64,000 nucleotides of DNA, from contig VZRR01010852.1 in the NCBI GenBank assembly GCA_013398015.1, positions 1 through 64,000 of the forward strand. The letters run 5' to 3'. Each line of letters begins with the position of its first letter. Position 1 is the stretch's first letter. The DNA comes from Oreocharis arfaki (lineage: Eukaryota; Chordata; Aves; Passeriformes; Paramythiidae). Of this stretch, positions 12,990 through 26,367 are shown piece after piece. The notes beneath the pieces were generated by a model, which saw nothing but the letters and a program-made list of their open reading frames with translations, ran no database searches and was not told the DNA's origin. A program made the translations under genes and the position numbers.

Positions 12990-13050
12990 GAATTTATCCC
13001 TATATCAGAATCTATGGATTTTTAGAGGTCAAAAGGACAGAGTTCATTTG
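12990..13050 (-). repeat. Possible ancient CR1/L3-type LINE 3' end
   Basis: A CAGAATCTATGGATTTTTAGAGGTCAAAAGGACAG-like run resembles, in reverse orientation, the 3' terminal region of old CR1/L3 LINEs, where a TAGAATC motif is followed by a GGCCAGAAGGGACC-like box. A separate CAGAATCATAGAATAGGTT string at about 12,948 may be another CR1 tip. Both matches are short and could be chance. Confidence 0.3.
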
Positions 13051-15904
13051 TAGATGCTTTTTTTTCAAGGTAGAGTTAAAAAAAAAATTCATTTCACTAA
13101 GAGATTACAAAGTTTTCACACAAAAAGAAAGGCTAAAATTGGAAAGGTTGGGTGTAGTTAATGTCCAAAGAATAAAAACCATTTTTTTATTATTTCATGT
13201 CATCCTCTGTTGTCAACAGATTCATCAAAGTACAAAAAGAACCCTAATTAACAAGTAAAATCCCAGGAAAAACTGAAAAATATTTGAATGCTGCACAGAA
13301 AAATAGTCCTAATGTCTTCCGAAGTTTTTTGTCCTCTGTTAAAAGCTCAGAAGCATTCTGTGACCTCTGTCAGTTATTAAAACCCAAGAGTTACCAGAAA
13401 AAGTGTCACATGTTACCAGTTTTACTATACTGATATGCTGAGACAGAACAGGCACACAGGTAACTATCTCAAACCAATTATGGCTTCAAAGATGATCACC
13501 ATCATCCACTCCGTTTTTAGCTAATTACATTTTTCTAGTCATTACTATTTATCATTGAGACCTGACAGAAAGCTTCGAAATCATTAAGCCTTTCCTTTTT
13601 CTTCAGCTGGTTTTGTTTCTGGTCCTGTAGGTCAGATGCTAACATTCATTTGTAGGCATTAAGGAAAATAAATACTACTGAAATATTTCCTGATCTACAT
13701 AGCTATTAGACAATTTTTGAGCTGTGCTCATGAGTATCTTTTAGTGGAGACATACTGTATACAGTATTTGTGTTCTGAGACCATGGAATCTGAAGATGAA
13801 CTATGCCTGCCAGTTTCCTTACAGGAAAGATTTTCTGTCCTTTCACAATCTCTGGTTGACTTAGTAATTTGTATTAAATCTTGGCAGAACATGTTGAAAT
13901 ATATCTCTAAATCATGCATATCTGGAACAAAGTTTTCATTCTCAAAGACAAGCAATTTTTGTCAACTTAAGCATAAGAAATGCAGATTTCTAAACTTCTA
14001 CTAAAAATATATCACTGTTTCAAAGGTTTGTTTTTCTAATACCCTATTTTCTTAAATCCTATTAAAAGGCTGTGTTGGGTAGTTATTGAAAGACATAAAT
14101 GCCTCCTTTCCTAAAATAACTGAATTAATTTTGAAACCTAGTATGCTTTACCAGAGAATAGCAAGATTTGTTGAGAATGCAATTGCAGACATATTTCAAA
14201 TATGTAAATCAGAAGGAAGGTTTAGTGGAGGAAGATCACACCCATGCTGTAATGGTATAGGTCATCATTCACATATTGAAAAGAAAACCATGAAAGAAAA
14301 AGATGTGCAGTTGATCATCTGTGTCCTGCAAGTGCCCTAAGAATTTTTCAAGATGCTATATGGAAACGATCAGAACTTCCTAATATGTATTCACAACATT
14401 TGGGTGTACAAGGTGGAAAAGAGAAATGCTTCAGTGACCTGATATGAGTAGAATTAATTATGAAAACGGTGTTTCTTGTTTATTTCTGTTGCTGCTCTAC
14501 CTTATTGATTTAATGGAGGTATAGTTTCTAGTTATACAGTGTGAGAATAGCTGCTTATATCTTGTTTGGCACTGCTGGTGCCAGGCTGGATGCATTAGCT
14601 CATGATGGATGGCTTACTCACAGGAAAGCAGTGAATACCTTTGTTATGTGCCCTTGCATTACAAGACCTTCACATCGTGTCACCACCACCAAGTCAGAGG
14701 TGCAAACTGCTGAGCTGCTCATCTGTGACTCAGCATTCTTGGTGGGCTTGCTTTCTTTACTTCTCCACAGTAAACAGAACAAAATGTGCATATATTTTGT
14801 ATCACAATTTACTATATTCACTTCAAACTCCATATTCATTGCTCAGCTAATAATTCATTATATTTCTTCTTGAACTTTATAATAATCCTGCACAACCAGT
14901 GGCAGAATTCAGTGAAATGGACTTGCCAGTGCAGCTTCTTTCTTTTTTTTTTCCTTTTTCCTCTTTTTTTCTCTTCTTCACAGAAGAACATAATCTTTTG
15001 TATACCTACTGTAGCTGTAAAGATAATCAAGGACACTGTCATTCAAATGAAATACTGCTATTCGCTAATATAGGAATTTATTGGTATTCTCTGAGTATTT
15101 AAAACTGATAGGGTTCTTTTTATTATTCTGTATGGTATTTTGAGTATTTAATACCTTTTCAACATCTGTTTTAGAATTCATGATGTAAAGATACAAACAA
15201 CTGACAGGAATTTTGTATTACATTGAATTATTGTTAAGCAACGTAGCTTTCTGGTGGAGAATTTAATCCTGCAGACCTTACCCAGGTTTCATATACTAAA
15301 AATCCATGCTGAAATCGAGGACTGAAAAGGAAATATGAAATTCAGAATGTGATCTGTAGTCAGTTTTATAATTTAATTAAATTCAAACGGAACACTTACC
15401 TGTTAAGGATCGGATTGCTTCATTCCAGCCCATGTCCTGCTTAGCAGCAGTGTGAAATAACTTTGATCCAGGAAGAGGAAGAGTACTTTAGATACAGTAC
15501 CTCATCAAGATTTTACTTTTTATGTCACCATAACCAATTTTCCCACGTGCAAGAAAAATATTTAGTTGAAGGTACTTGCTTGGGACTGTTGGTCCCTCAA
15601 ATCTCAACTTGGCAATCAAGTTCATCCATTCATGGTAGTCAGCACTTTATTTTCATGAGAGTTATCAAATTTCTGAAGGAGGCGCAATAGTTTTTGTACC
15701 ACTGAACTCGTTTGCAGATCTAAGGCAAAAATGGGTTGCCCATTAGACTGTGAAGGCCTGTGGGATACGTGCTTCAGGGAATCTGGTGCTCATTTGAAAG
15801 AGTTACTGGAACCCCAGAAATGCTGCATAGTCCTTACAAAGCTGAAATAGCACCTGCAGTGCTTAAAAGAAAATTGTTGCATAGAACTCAAAATTCTTAC
15901 TAAA

Positions 15905-16005
15905 GGCAGCAGGTATTTTTATCTCTGCCTTGTAATGGAGAATTAGACAAACGGTGAAGCTGCATGATTTGGCTAAGGTCACTCAGCAGGTCAAAGTGAT
16001 GTAAT
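15905..16005 (-). repeat. MIR-like SINE relic
   Basis: The order TATTTTTATCTCTGCC, then AATGGAGAATTAGAC, then GGCTAAGGTCACTCAGCAGGTC follows the reverse complement of the MIR core. There a TATTATCCCCATTTTACAG segment leads to GAGGAAACTGAGG and CCAAGGTCACACAGC. It is diverged but collinear over about 100 bases. Confidence 0.55.
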
Positions 16006-17807
16006 AAGTGCAATTAGCAAAGCAGCAGGTGAGAGTAAGAAACTGCATCAGGAAAGGAAACACAGGATGTATTCTGAGCTGGGATTAGTTTTGGGAACTG
16101 AACTCCCTTGTCCACAGTGCAGTTGCACTGTCATCACTTGGTGCCTGCTGGACTTTACCAGGCAACTGGATGAAGCCAGAGCAGAATGTGTGTATATAGG
16201 GACCAGACCTGCCAGATTTACAGTGAAGAAGCCCGTTGTTATTATTATCTTCATCCATTTCCTTTATAACCCTGTTTTTCTATAGCTGCATCACCTGTTG
16301 CCATGGTAAGTTTCTCATGCTGTATGTCTTTGATTAGCAAGAAAGACATCTCAAAACCCTGTAAAGGCATGAGACTCCTGGTAATACCCAGTGTCCTCCC
16401 CATAGCACTGAGGACAATGGGACTGGACCCTAAAAACCTACATATTCTTAACCTTTATAATGCTGACAGTTCTAGAAATAATAGAAGTTCTATTTCAGAC
16501 CATTTTAGGGATAATTTTAGATTCAGAGTCGTTCATTTGGGGTTTCTGCTTTGGAGTCTGCTTAGCTAAATTAATGGAAATAAGGCAGCTGATGTTGTAA
16601 TACATAGTCAACCAAAAATAACCCTAAGAATATGTTTAAGGATCTAGACAGCAGTTCGCTTTTTAGTATAAAAACATTTTATACCAGGTTCTTCATGTGA
16701 ACTTTTTTCAATGAGTCATTCTCATTCATAGCTCTCACAGATGAAATACAGAACAAGCTATGCAGTTTAATCTGCCATGCCTTCATTTCTCTCATTTTTC
16801 TTGTAAATATACTTTTGGCAGCGCTGGCCATATTATCTACCATTAAGATGTTCTATAAATGCACCTGTGTCTACTTCAAATTAAATTTTCCAAGATGGGT
16901 ATCTGCTCAACCCAAGGATTTTGGTCAAAATGCTAAACAGTTCAGAAAAATAAAAAATCTTTTTTCTGTCAGATGCAGAAAAAGATGTTTGGGATGCATG
17001 GTGGAGGGATCAGGAGAAATATGCAGAACAAGCAAAAGCTCTGTCTGTATTAGCAAATTAGACAACACCAGAATGATCCTATCTCAGACTTATTTTCCCA
17101 TTGCTCGTATTTTCAGTCGCACTGCCTTGCCTAATGTACAAGTTGATATCTGTGGTAATGTAAAAGGATTGTGTGCCCAAACAGGCTCTTAGCCACAGAA
17201 CCACTGGCTGACATTCCCAGTGATTTGGGATACAAGTGGAGGGTGTTTAATGGCAAACAGCTGAGTTTGACTAAAACAGAGGAGTGGATTATATGATCCT
17301 TCAGCATCTCTATCAGCAGAGTTTTGTGTGAGGGTAGGCAAGTTGCTCAAAGTAAATGTCTGCTAGTGCTGTGTTTCTTGTTGTCTTGAGATCTTACAAA
17401 GACCCTCTGGATCTGATTTTCATCAGAGTTACAAGTGTCATCATCAGCTGTGCCTGACTATGTAAAGTGCTCTCTAAGGTTAGGTGCAAGCCTTGGCTTT
17501 CCCAGGGAATGTAACAGTGTTGAATGTTTTATTTTAACTCAGGAATATAATAAACAGCTACTTACACTAATGAGGTGTTCACATAGTATAACCACAAATG
17601 ACACAGAAAGCCAGCTGCGAAATTCATAATTTTGTCAAGAAAAATTAAAGTTTTGAATACAGTTCAGTAAATTAATAAAGGAAAAACACAATGAATAATG
17701 AGGATAAAAGAAATATTGAATAGCTGTTCTTTCAGTGCCCTTTCTTATGCATGAAATCAAGCATTAAAAAAAAATTTAACTCAACCATTTTACACTCAAT
17801 GGTTAAA

Positions 17808-17831
17808 ACAAACAAACAAAAAAACCCCAAA

Positions 17832-17876
<45 letters not shown>

Positions 17877-17884
17877 AAAACCAA
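17808..17884. repeat. (CAA)n microsatellite with A/C-rich flanks
   Basis: About 14 uninterrupted CAA units run from 17,835 to about 17,876. They are preceded by AAAC and AAAACCCC-type sequence and followed by AAAAAACC. An open frame through this tract would read polyglutamine, but this is repeat-derived. Confidence 0.95.
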
Positions 17885-18991
17885 CCTAACAAAATTTAGT
17901 CAGACACTGACTACATCAAATGTATACATGACAAGACCTGAATTTGGGGTTTGCAGACCTGTAACTGATATTTAACTAACTTCAGAGTGCTTGGCTTACT
18001 TCAACCATTTATTTTGCAAGCCTGATGTTTATACCTACCTAACAGTTTCCATGAAAGAAAAATGTCTCCAAGTTTATGGAAAGGTTTAGACAATTTGCAA
18101 ATTGAGGTTTCCTGTATCATAAACTTGCTTAGGATATAAGGAATTCCCATTAGTCACCCAAAAATTATTTTCTGATTCTTTCATGAAAATCTGTTTCTTT
18201 TGGAGAATATCGTGAGATGTCCACAAAGTTGTTCTTTGCAAACTCAGTAAACTTGCTAGAAGCTATAAAAAGAAGTCTATATTCCCCTACCCCACTGATC
18301 AGGATTTTTTCGTCTATGTGAAATTACCTTGGTGTAACACTTGGGGAAATACTGAGCACATTCATCACCGAGCTTCAAATACCAACTTTTGCTGCTACAG
18401 GTAGCTAGGGTACCTACACGTTCAGTGGAGTGATCTTTGCTTACAGAAAAGAATTCAGAATACCTACACCAGATGCTCTAAAACACTCTCTGGATGTACC
18501 TTGTCTCTGTTGGCTGACTGAAAAGACTAACTGATGTGTTTAAAAAAGGCCTCCCTCTCCAGCCTAAATCTTTAAATTCTCTAGCAATTCATTGATTTTA
18601 ATAATAACTTACTTCAATTAGTCTCTCATGGGACTGATTCTGTTAATATTATCAAGAAATGAAACACAATTCCAACCCAACTTGTCCCATTCTCATCCAT
18701 ACCAGCATTCAGAATTAATTTACTCTGGAAGAATATAATTATTCTGCTGTAATATCTGCATGAAGAGTGTTGGTGTTCATAAAACTCAGCCCCACAATGT
18801 TTTTATTACATTGCCAAAAGCATACTCATACTTCTGTGTGTGGACTATGAGTCCTCAGCTCAAGTAGATGATTGCGGGTACAGAAAAGGTATGGAAGCAA
18901 GCACCTGATACAAAAATTAAGAATTTAGATGAGAAATCTAGGCTGAAATGATAGCTGAAGTTTTATATAATAACTTTACTAAAAGGTTCAA

Positions 18992-19022
18992 AAAGTAAAA
19001 AAAAAAACAAAAAACCAAAACC
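18992..19022. repeat. Short A/C-rich low-complexity tract
   Basis: A run of adenines is interrupted by single or paired cytosines (AAAACAAAAAACCAAAACC). It is similar in kind to the tracts at 17.8 and 60.7 kb. Confidence 0.8.
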
Positions 19023-19373
19023 TAGAAATACCGGTGTTTAGTTTGTTCCTTTCGTTCTTTTTTGCTCTGTTGTTCACACTCATCATTTTAGAGACCCTAA
19101 GCATGTGATCACATGCTCTCCCATTCTATTTGTGCTTTGCAGGGAACAGGAATGTGTAGCAAATTCTGTTATTTTTTGAAACTGCTTTGTCTCACAGCAT
19201 GCAGAATTTGGAAGGTAATGTCTTCCAAGAGTTTTCTGTCATCCAAACTATAACCCTGTGTCACGGAGATGGTATGTGAAGCTACATAGGTCATTTAAGC
19301 TAAAATATTAATGTGACAGCTAATTTTATGTTCTTCATTGAGTATGTCTGCCCAACTTTATCTTGATTTTCAG

Positions 19374-19581
19374 ATTTTTGGAGCCTTAGGGAAGTACTGT
19401 ACCTTTTGAATGCTGTTCAGGGAATTGAGAGTGCTCAACATCATTGACAATAAATCACTGGCTTCTAAAGGACTGAGCCTCAAGTTGGGACTATCCACAG
19501 CCTTGAGTTCTGGACTTACCATTACCGCCCTCTCTAGGATATGCCACCACTCAGACTTACAGTGATCTTCCAGTCTATCAG
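19374..19581 (+). other. Candidate non-coding exon
   Basis: A 208-base block is preceded by an acceptor-like TCTTGATTTTCAG and followed by a donor-like CTATCAG then GTGAGC. I see no coding signal. It is listed as a possible long non-coding exon because two other splice-bounded blocks on the same strand lie at 9.3 and 25.5 kb. Sequence alone cannot separate this from chance. Confidence 0.18.
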
Positions 19582-21139
19582 GTGAGCTGTAGTATTTTTC
19601 TATATGGTTTTAGTTTATGTCAAATGTGAGATAATTAGGTCACCTCAGTCTGCAGAAAATAGGATTATTTTAAACTAGTTCATATTTTGTTTGCCATTGG
19701 AAAAGAGCTTTTACAGAGACGCCTGTGGTGCTTGTTACTTTGAGACAGGACAATTTGACGATGTATCTAAATTCTTACATTTTTTCTGTCATAAAGAAAT
19801 ATAATAGTTAATCATCTTCCTCATGGAGGTAACACAATAATAAATAAACTATATTTGTACAGTATAGAGATTGTTTTTAAAAATGCCAAATATTTGAAGA
19901 TATCATCTCCCCTTGGGATAAGTGAATTCATTGAGACAGTCATGTGAAAACCAAATTTTGCATATTCTGGGGTTTTTTGTTCTGTTCTCCACTTGTTAAT
20001 CTCTGAAAATATTGGTATCTTTATTGAGCTGCTGTGAACATTCACTTACTAAGGTTTATATGGTTCAGTTAATGTAGCACTGTTGCTACAAACTATGCAC
20101 AATGAAAGTCTGTTAGAAAGTAAATACACTACAGCAGCAACCATGTGGATGAAAAAGAGAAAACAAACAAGGGTCATATCATTACAGTTTAAGACAGATA
20201 CAAGTATTTAATTCAATCTTATATCCAGAATGAGTTAGGTCTTTTGGAGAAAACAGTAGTAAGGGGTCCTGCAGTTAAAGGCTTTGTCCTCTTGTATATA
20301 CTAAAGGACATCATGTAATTATATTGTATTATATTATAAATCTAACATTTCCTATATTCTTCAAACTAAATATTGAGTTGTATTTTTCTGTAATAAACTT
20401 GTATACATCCATATGTCATAGAAAAATACAATTATTGCATTTAAAAATGAGCTTGTTTCTTCAGCAAAGAACATGTGAAACAAAAGACCACTGTCAGCCT
20501 TTGTTGTTGGTAGCTAGTGCATCCAGAAGGCTTCAGCTCACAAAAGTAATATCAATAACTAACGTGGAGTCCCAGTGTAGCTGGACACACCTTCATTTCC
20601 TACAGCCTGGTGCACACTCAGTCCTTCCCTTGCTTCTCCTGACTGCACACCAGAAAACAGACCTGAAATCTGCCTTGAAGAACAGCATGAAGTCCTCATA
20701 TGGGACCCCATTCCCTGTCACCATGTGTTCTAAAAGGGGTGACACTTTTCTGCCCACATTATCTTTGGATCTGCTCTTGCAAATGGTGATAAAAATTTAA
20801 ACTATGCCCTGCTTTAGATGTAGATTTTTCTCTGCAGAGAAAGGGCTAAAAGAATGTGGCCAGAAGCTATTCAAGCCTAACACATCTCTAGACTTGAGAA
20901 AAAAACTCAGTCGATTTTTCAAGATTCTTTCTCCTAGCTAGAGCTGGAAATAAACCCTAGGTGACAGTATTCACACTCCAGTTTTATGTAGGCTGTGAGT
21001 GAGATAAAAAATGGGTGAAAATATGCAGCTTTCTTAAGGGTTTACTTAGATTATATTTAAATGTGTTAATTCTGTAAATAGTAATCTAGGGCTGTGAGAA
21101 ATATTTTTATTTATTATTATTTTTGCTTTGCATATAGCA

Positions 21140-21250
21140 AATGGAAGAAGAAGGGGGAAACAGCACTGCATCACACAGAATGCTTTTCATCAGAACCAAA
21201 ATACCTTTACTTAGAGCCCAAACTCCTAACCATTATACCAGGTTTCCTAA
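21140..21250 (-). repeat. MIR-like SINE relic, tRNA-like head
   Basis: Reading left to right, the block follows the reverse complement of the MIR 5' part. CATCACACAG matches GGTCACACAGC and a CAGAACC follows where MIR has TTCGAACCC. AGAGCCCAAACTCCTAACC then matches AGAGCCCGTGCTCTTAACC, and ATTATACCA matches ACTATGCTA. The collinear order over about 100 bases is good evidence. It also explains the two overlapping open frames of 61-64 codons here as by-products. Confidence 0.6.
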
Positions 21251-24200
21251 AAGAGTTTACAAGGGGAACTTGGAAGTAAGTGATCATTTTCACTCTTTGC
21301 CTAAAGAAAATGACCTAGTCTTCTTGGAAACCTGAGAGTAGTAATTCCTTTTCACTTGGTAACTGCAGATTTTAATAAGTGATAAAATATTTCAGAAGGT
21401 TGGAAGACTCTACTTATATTTCCAGAAGATGAACAAAAGTCTGTAGAGGAAGAAATGGAAGTCTGATTTTTCCCCATCCTGAGCAAGCCAGAACTTCATA
21501 GCAAAATACCAAGGTTCATCTGATTCCATTACTTCCTTGTATGTTCTGGGTTTTTTGTTTTCCAGCTGCGTATATATGTGTATATACTCAGTTCAGGTTC
21601 AAAGGACTATTTAACCCCTTTTCAGGTATGTGTCAAAAAAACCCAAATGGAATGAAATCCTCTTTACTGTTTAGAAAATGTGCCTAAATGCCTAGTGTAT
21701 GGAGCTGTGTTTTAGGTAACTGAGATTGGGTGAAATTTTTCCCAGCCTTAATAATTAAACTTTTAAGGAACAAAGTTTGAAATTTCAGTTGTGGGAGTTT
21801 CTTTCATTAAAAGCTACAGATTGTGTATATCATGCCATATCATTAATTAAATTGTGTAGAACTGAGAAGAACAAGGCTTGAGGCATATGCTAGTCCTTGG
21901 AGTTTGAGGTAAACCTGTTCTGTGCCCAATGCTCTTTGTCAAGCAAGAAGTTGAAAAGTGGGTGTAGAGAAGCACAGCCCAATGCACAAGGGCTTTGCTG
22001 TGAACAGACCATTCCAGGCTTCACTTTGAGATTCTTGTGCACCTCATTCACCTTGTGGAAATTGGCCTATGGAATTTCCCAGAAGTTAATTTTCTGTACT
22101 TCTGTAATTTTTGCTAATTCTTTCTTCTGATGGCTTTGTTCTCAAATTGCTTGTTTAGTAAAGAAATAGGATTTGTTTAGGAGGAGGAACTTCTGTTGGT
22201 AACTCTCAACATTTTCAAAAGATAGATTAGACATTTCTCTCTGTATTTGAGCACTGAAGACATACCTTCATTTTCAGAAGTACTGACGGCCTGCAGCTTT
22301 CACTAATCTCAGCTTCGGGTTCTCAAAAACGAGGAGTCATCACTGGCATAAAAGATCTAAACATCCTGACCCAAAACAGCTTGTTTGTACTTCTTGTCTT
22401 GCATCTTTATACAGATACTGTTGAAATTAATATGTTACAGATTTTTGAGACAGCCAGCTAGTACTAATGAAAGCTGTAGAAGGACTGAAAATGCATGTAT
22501 CACACGAATGTATCACTATTAGCTGGAATTGCAGCTGAAGTGAGCCTCTTTTATTTTTCTAAAAGCATCCCTAATGACTGGGATATGTTGCTGTAGTCAT
22601 GCACTATAATGATGGTATATGAAACAGGTAAGTAAATGAGGAGGTAAATTGTGTAAGTAAGTATATGCATTCTTCTCAAGATAGGTAGAATTAAATGTTG
22701 GCGAATACTCAGCCTGAAGCTTATAGACATAAGACACTATGGACCATATTAGTAATAATGACATTAAGCTCTCAGTTACTCCCAGACCTTACTGGTGAGT
22801 TCTGTAGGTATGTCTGCAACCCCTCTGCAGCATGTAAGTTTGGGTGACTAATCTCTCCTTAGAACACTGATACAGAGATAAATGTTTAGCTAGGGCTGAA
22901 TCTAGCCTTTAGGCTGTTTCCTGAACTCTCTGTTCTTTCAAAGTCAAATATTATTTTTAGCTTTTATTGACCTGACCAGCTGACTCCACTCAGGATTTGT
23001 TTCTGGTCAAATGCACTGCTCCTCACCTAGGTCTAAACTGACTTTCCGAAGAAGTTGTGTTCTTCAGGCATGAAATGGATTTTTATTACTGAGGTCCCCA
23101 GTGCAGATCATTGGAAGTTATGTAATAATATGAAAGGACATATAATTGAAAGGCTGTCAGAAGATAAAAGTGTATCAAGCTTCCCAGAGCATTCACATTG
23201 CAACTCCTGAAGCTGGCTGACGTTGAAAGAGCAATTCACTGTTCAGTGCTGGCCCCTCTGGTAGCAGCACTGCTCCTCTTCAGTGCTGCCTGCAGCACAG
23301 AGCTTAGTACAGGAGTTTTCCATTAAAGACATTAGCTGCTGCAGTTCACAGTAACTTCTAGCTCAACTCACCTGCTGGGGACACAGTACTTTGTCCTTGA
23401 GTAGGTAGGATTGCCTTCATGCTATTCTTCCCACTGGAGCAGAGAGGAAGTAGAGTGTGAGTACATATGGAGCAATGCACAAGTGAGTAACTGCAATACA
23501 GGCATATATTATTCTTGGATTTGTTTTAAATGTCAAGCAATAACACATGAGAAGTAAAAGTAAGTCTTTAACTATCCTGACATTCTCCTAAATGTGCAGT
23601 AAAATCGTAAGAGATGCCTGTATTTACTACAAATAATAAAACTGGAGCGTTACACTAATCAAATTCAAATCAGTTCAACTGCATAATTTTCAGTGAATAG
23701 GTACTTATGAAACACAGAATGAACTCCAGAAAGGAAGGTTCATTGCTTCCTAATCAAAAGCAGTGAGCTTTAAACACCAGCCAGTCAGGTGATAGGTTTG
23801 TCATTTCTCAGCTGTGCTCTTGGAGGGAATTTGCCAAGAAGGCTTGACAGCCTTTAAACTTCACAGAGCATTTTTTGCCTGTTTCTGAACATCATGTTGA
23901 GCTACAAAAACTCCTGGGAGACTGGGAGGAGAGGCAGAATAACAGCAGTTCTATTAAAATATATTTGCTGCAATGAATGTCAAGCAGAGTTTATGGTGCA
24001 AAAAACCAAGTATTTCCTGGAAAGAAATTTTCACCACCCCTCAGGTCTGATTCCTTCTTGTCTAATGGTGTCCAGATACTTTGGGGGACTGAGGAGTGTC
24101 AATGATTAATTGCCTGGGTGTCAGCGAAATAAAGGCTCATAATGCATCATTAAAAGCTAGAAATCAGGGTGTCTGAATCATGATGGGAAGCTTAAAATTA

Positions 24201-24680
24201 ATATATTACTGCTATGTACAGTTAACAGCCCAAGTCAGAAATCATTTGCTTTCATAATTTAAGACAATGGCAGCTCTCCAGTGAAAACATATTTACAGTA
24301 GTTTTACATTGCTTTCTAGAGGCTTAGTACAAAAGGGAGAGACAAAAATTAATATGCACCAAGGCAGTTAAAGAGAAACCTGTCTTTGAACTGTTCTTTC
24401 ATTTTAATCAGCATAAGCTCTGCTAAATAGGGAAAAGAATTATGAGTAGGTGGCAAGCATCTAGGTTATTGAGGGCAAATCACTCTCAGGGGAATAAGTT
24501 CACAGTCTGAGCAAGAGTCTGACCTGTGCATGGCTTGGGATGAGCAGGTCTTCTCTGTTCTAACCCAGCATGAACAGCAATTGCAAGGCAGCCAACCTGA
24601 AGTCCCTCAGCCACCTTCCCCTACATGAAGGTCTGTTCTCCCTCTCCAATGGCAATTATAACATTGTCCTAGAAGAATTT

Positions 24681-24742
24681 TTCAGTGTCTTCTATTTCTA
24701 TTTTCTAATGTCTTTCTAATGTCATTCTATTGTCTTCTATTT
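24681..24742. repeat. Imperfect short tandem repeat (TGTCTTCTATTTCT / CTAATGTCTTT units)
   Basis: Related pieces of the form GTCTTCTATTT and CTAATGTCTTT or CTAATGTCATT follow one another for about 60 bases, suggesting slippage-type local duplication. Confidence 0.6.
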
Positions 24743-25546
24743 CACATCCTCAACTGTGGGACCTCAAACATGTTTTAGTGATTTTTTGTATTCACTGAAG
24801 TCCCATTAAGCTTCTTAAATGGCTTCTTGAAGGGATTTTGTTGGATTTTTTTTCTTGTAACTTAGGTTATAAAAGTAGCACCATAAACATTAATTGAAGA
24901 GCCATTAAGCAGTAGGGCTGTTTGTTTTGGGTTGATAGAGGATATAAAACTTCAGACCCTGTGGTGGAAAACAGTTAGATCTGATGATGAACAGGATATT
25001 AAATATACCATTACCAGACTTCTATCAGTTTAACTTTAGAAAATAGCAAACAGCTGTAGCCAAATCCTACACAAGTGATAGAAAGTCATATTTTAATTGT
25101 CATGTCATAGCCTGTTACAAATATTGTCATTTCTAATGTTTTATGCTAATGACAGTGACTAATAGTAGTCATTATCTCTGTTCATACTCATAAAAATTTC
25201 CTCAAGAGAGTATGATCACAACTAGAATGCTGTTTAAAGTTAAATTGTGTTTTTCTATAATAGAGAACATTAAAAAAATCAAATACTGAGAAGTTGGATA
25301 ACTTCCATTTTGTAATAGCATGTGTTCAACAACTACAGCTTTTGTTAATTGTGCCATAAGTTGAACAGATATCCCTTTTAGAAACATTTTGGCATGATAG
25401 TGTGTGTATATGTCATGTCTTCATATGGTCTCTGAAGAGTAGAATAAAAGGTGAATCTCACAGAAGCCATAAAAAAAGTCTGATGCTACCCTTGTAGAGG
25501 CTTAATATTAAGAACATTGAATTTTCTCATCCATTTCTTATTTCAG

Positions 25547-25675
25547 GTATGAATTCTGCTTACTTGACAGGTACAGAGTACTTCATTATGTGCACGAACA
25601 GAAATGCTTAAATGGATGAAGCAGCTATTTACGTCTGATAGGAGCTAAGTGGGACATTAAATTAATGCCAAACAA
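25547..25675 (+). other. Candidate non-coding exon
   Basis: A 129-base block follows a good acceptor (CCATTTCTTATTTCAG) and ends at CAA before GTGAGTGC. The block has no evident coding content. It is on the same strand as the candidates at 9.3 and 19.4 kb. Confidence 0.2.
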
Positions 25676-26367
25676 GTGAGTGCTCATTTTAGTTTTGTTA
25701 TAAATGGCTGCAGCACAGCAGTAATGTGTTGACTCTTATGTGCTGACAAGTTCTATATTTCTTATAAACTTCCCTTAGAGCTCGACGTGGAAAGACAAAT
25801 TCACACTCTGCATGATGAAATTAGCAGCAGATGCATTAATAATTGAACAAGGATCTCTGGAGACACACCACAGTTCAGAAAGAGAGTTGTTGACTGGCTG
25901 GTTTAAGTAGAGGCTTCTGTCCTTATATATATGCACTTACATAAGCCCTGAGTTAAGAGCTGCTGCCTGTATGTAGCCTTTGATACCAAATCCACTTCCT
26001 GCTCTTGGATGACTTTGCATAGTTACATTTGACAGGTCCACAAGCAGACTCACAACCATTAACCCGGGCAGAGCGTGGCCTTGCTCATCCTTCCTTCTCT
26101 CTGGCTGTTCTTAAACTTCAAGGCAAACTGAATGCAGTTTCTTTTGGAATCGTGTCCAGTGAGTGGGATATGAGTGACTGAAAGGCTTTCACTGTATGCC
26201 AGACCCTTGTAATAGACCTCCATTTCTATAGGGTTGAAAGTTTCCTGAAGTGCAAATCCCAGCCTCTCTCACAGAAAGATTAGGATACTGTGCTGCCATC
26301 TTCCTTACCAGCAAAGGTGATGTCCTTTGATTTAACCACATGCCCAGGTTTGAGAGGGAAGGAATTT

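Larger units (their letters stand above)
8246..15909. other. Intergenic sequence downstream of KHDRBS2
   Basis: This is AT-rich unique sequence with no recognised protein-coding gene. It contains one short splice-site-bounded candidate exon (9278-9329), a possible very old LINE 3'-end relic near 13.0 kb, and short A or T runs. A T/C-rich tract lies at 14,938-14,982. Open frames of up to 110 codons overlap one another on both strands around 14.5-15.1 kb, show no domains and look like chance. Confidence 0.6.
16006..21140. other. Intergenic, no recognised gene
   Basis: Unique AT-rich sequence. It contains a (CAA)n microsatellite at 17.8 kb with A/C-rich flanks, a short A/C-rich tract near 19.0 kb, and a splice-bounded candidate exon at 19,374-19,581. 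The longest open frame (158 codons, 20,324-20,800) has no visible domain, signal or family resemblance. Confidence 0.55.
21251..26367. other. Intergenic, no recognised gene
   Basis: Unique sequence with open frames no longer than 77 codons and no recognisable protein. It contains an imperfect short tandem block at 24,681-24,742 and a splice-bounded candidate exon at 25,547-25,675. Confidence 0.55.

Noticed and set aside
15400..15460. Possible minus-strand coding exon with a CAG-GTAAGT donor (complement of ACTTACCTG at about 15,396) and an open frame of about 20 codons.
   Set aside because: An open stretch of this length is expected by chance, the acceptor is ambiguous, the peptide matches no protein I know, and no companion exon was found.
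21141..21335. Open frame starting MEEEGGNSTASH behind a good acceptor with a GTAAGT-type donor.
   Set aside because: The block is explained by a MIR-like relic, and a second overlapping frame is equally open.
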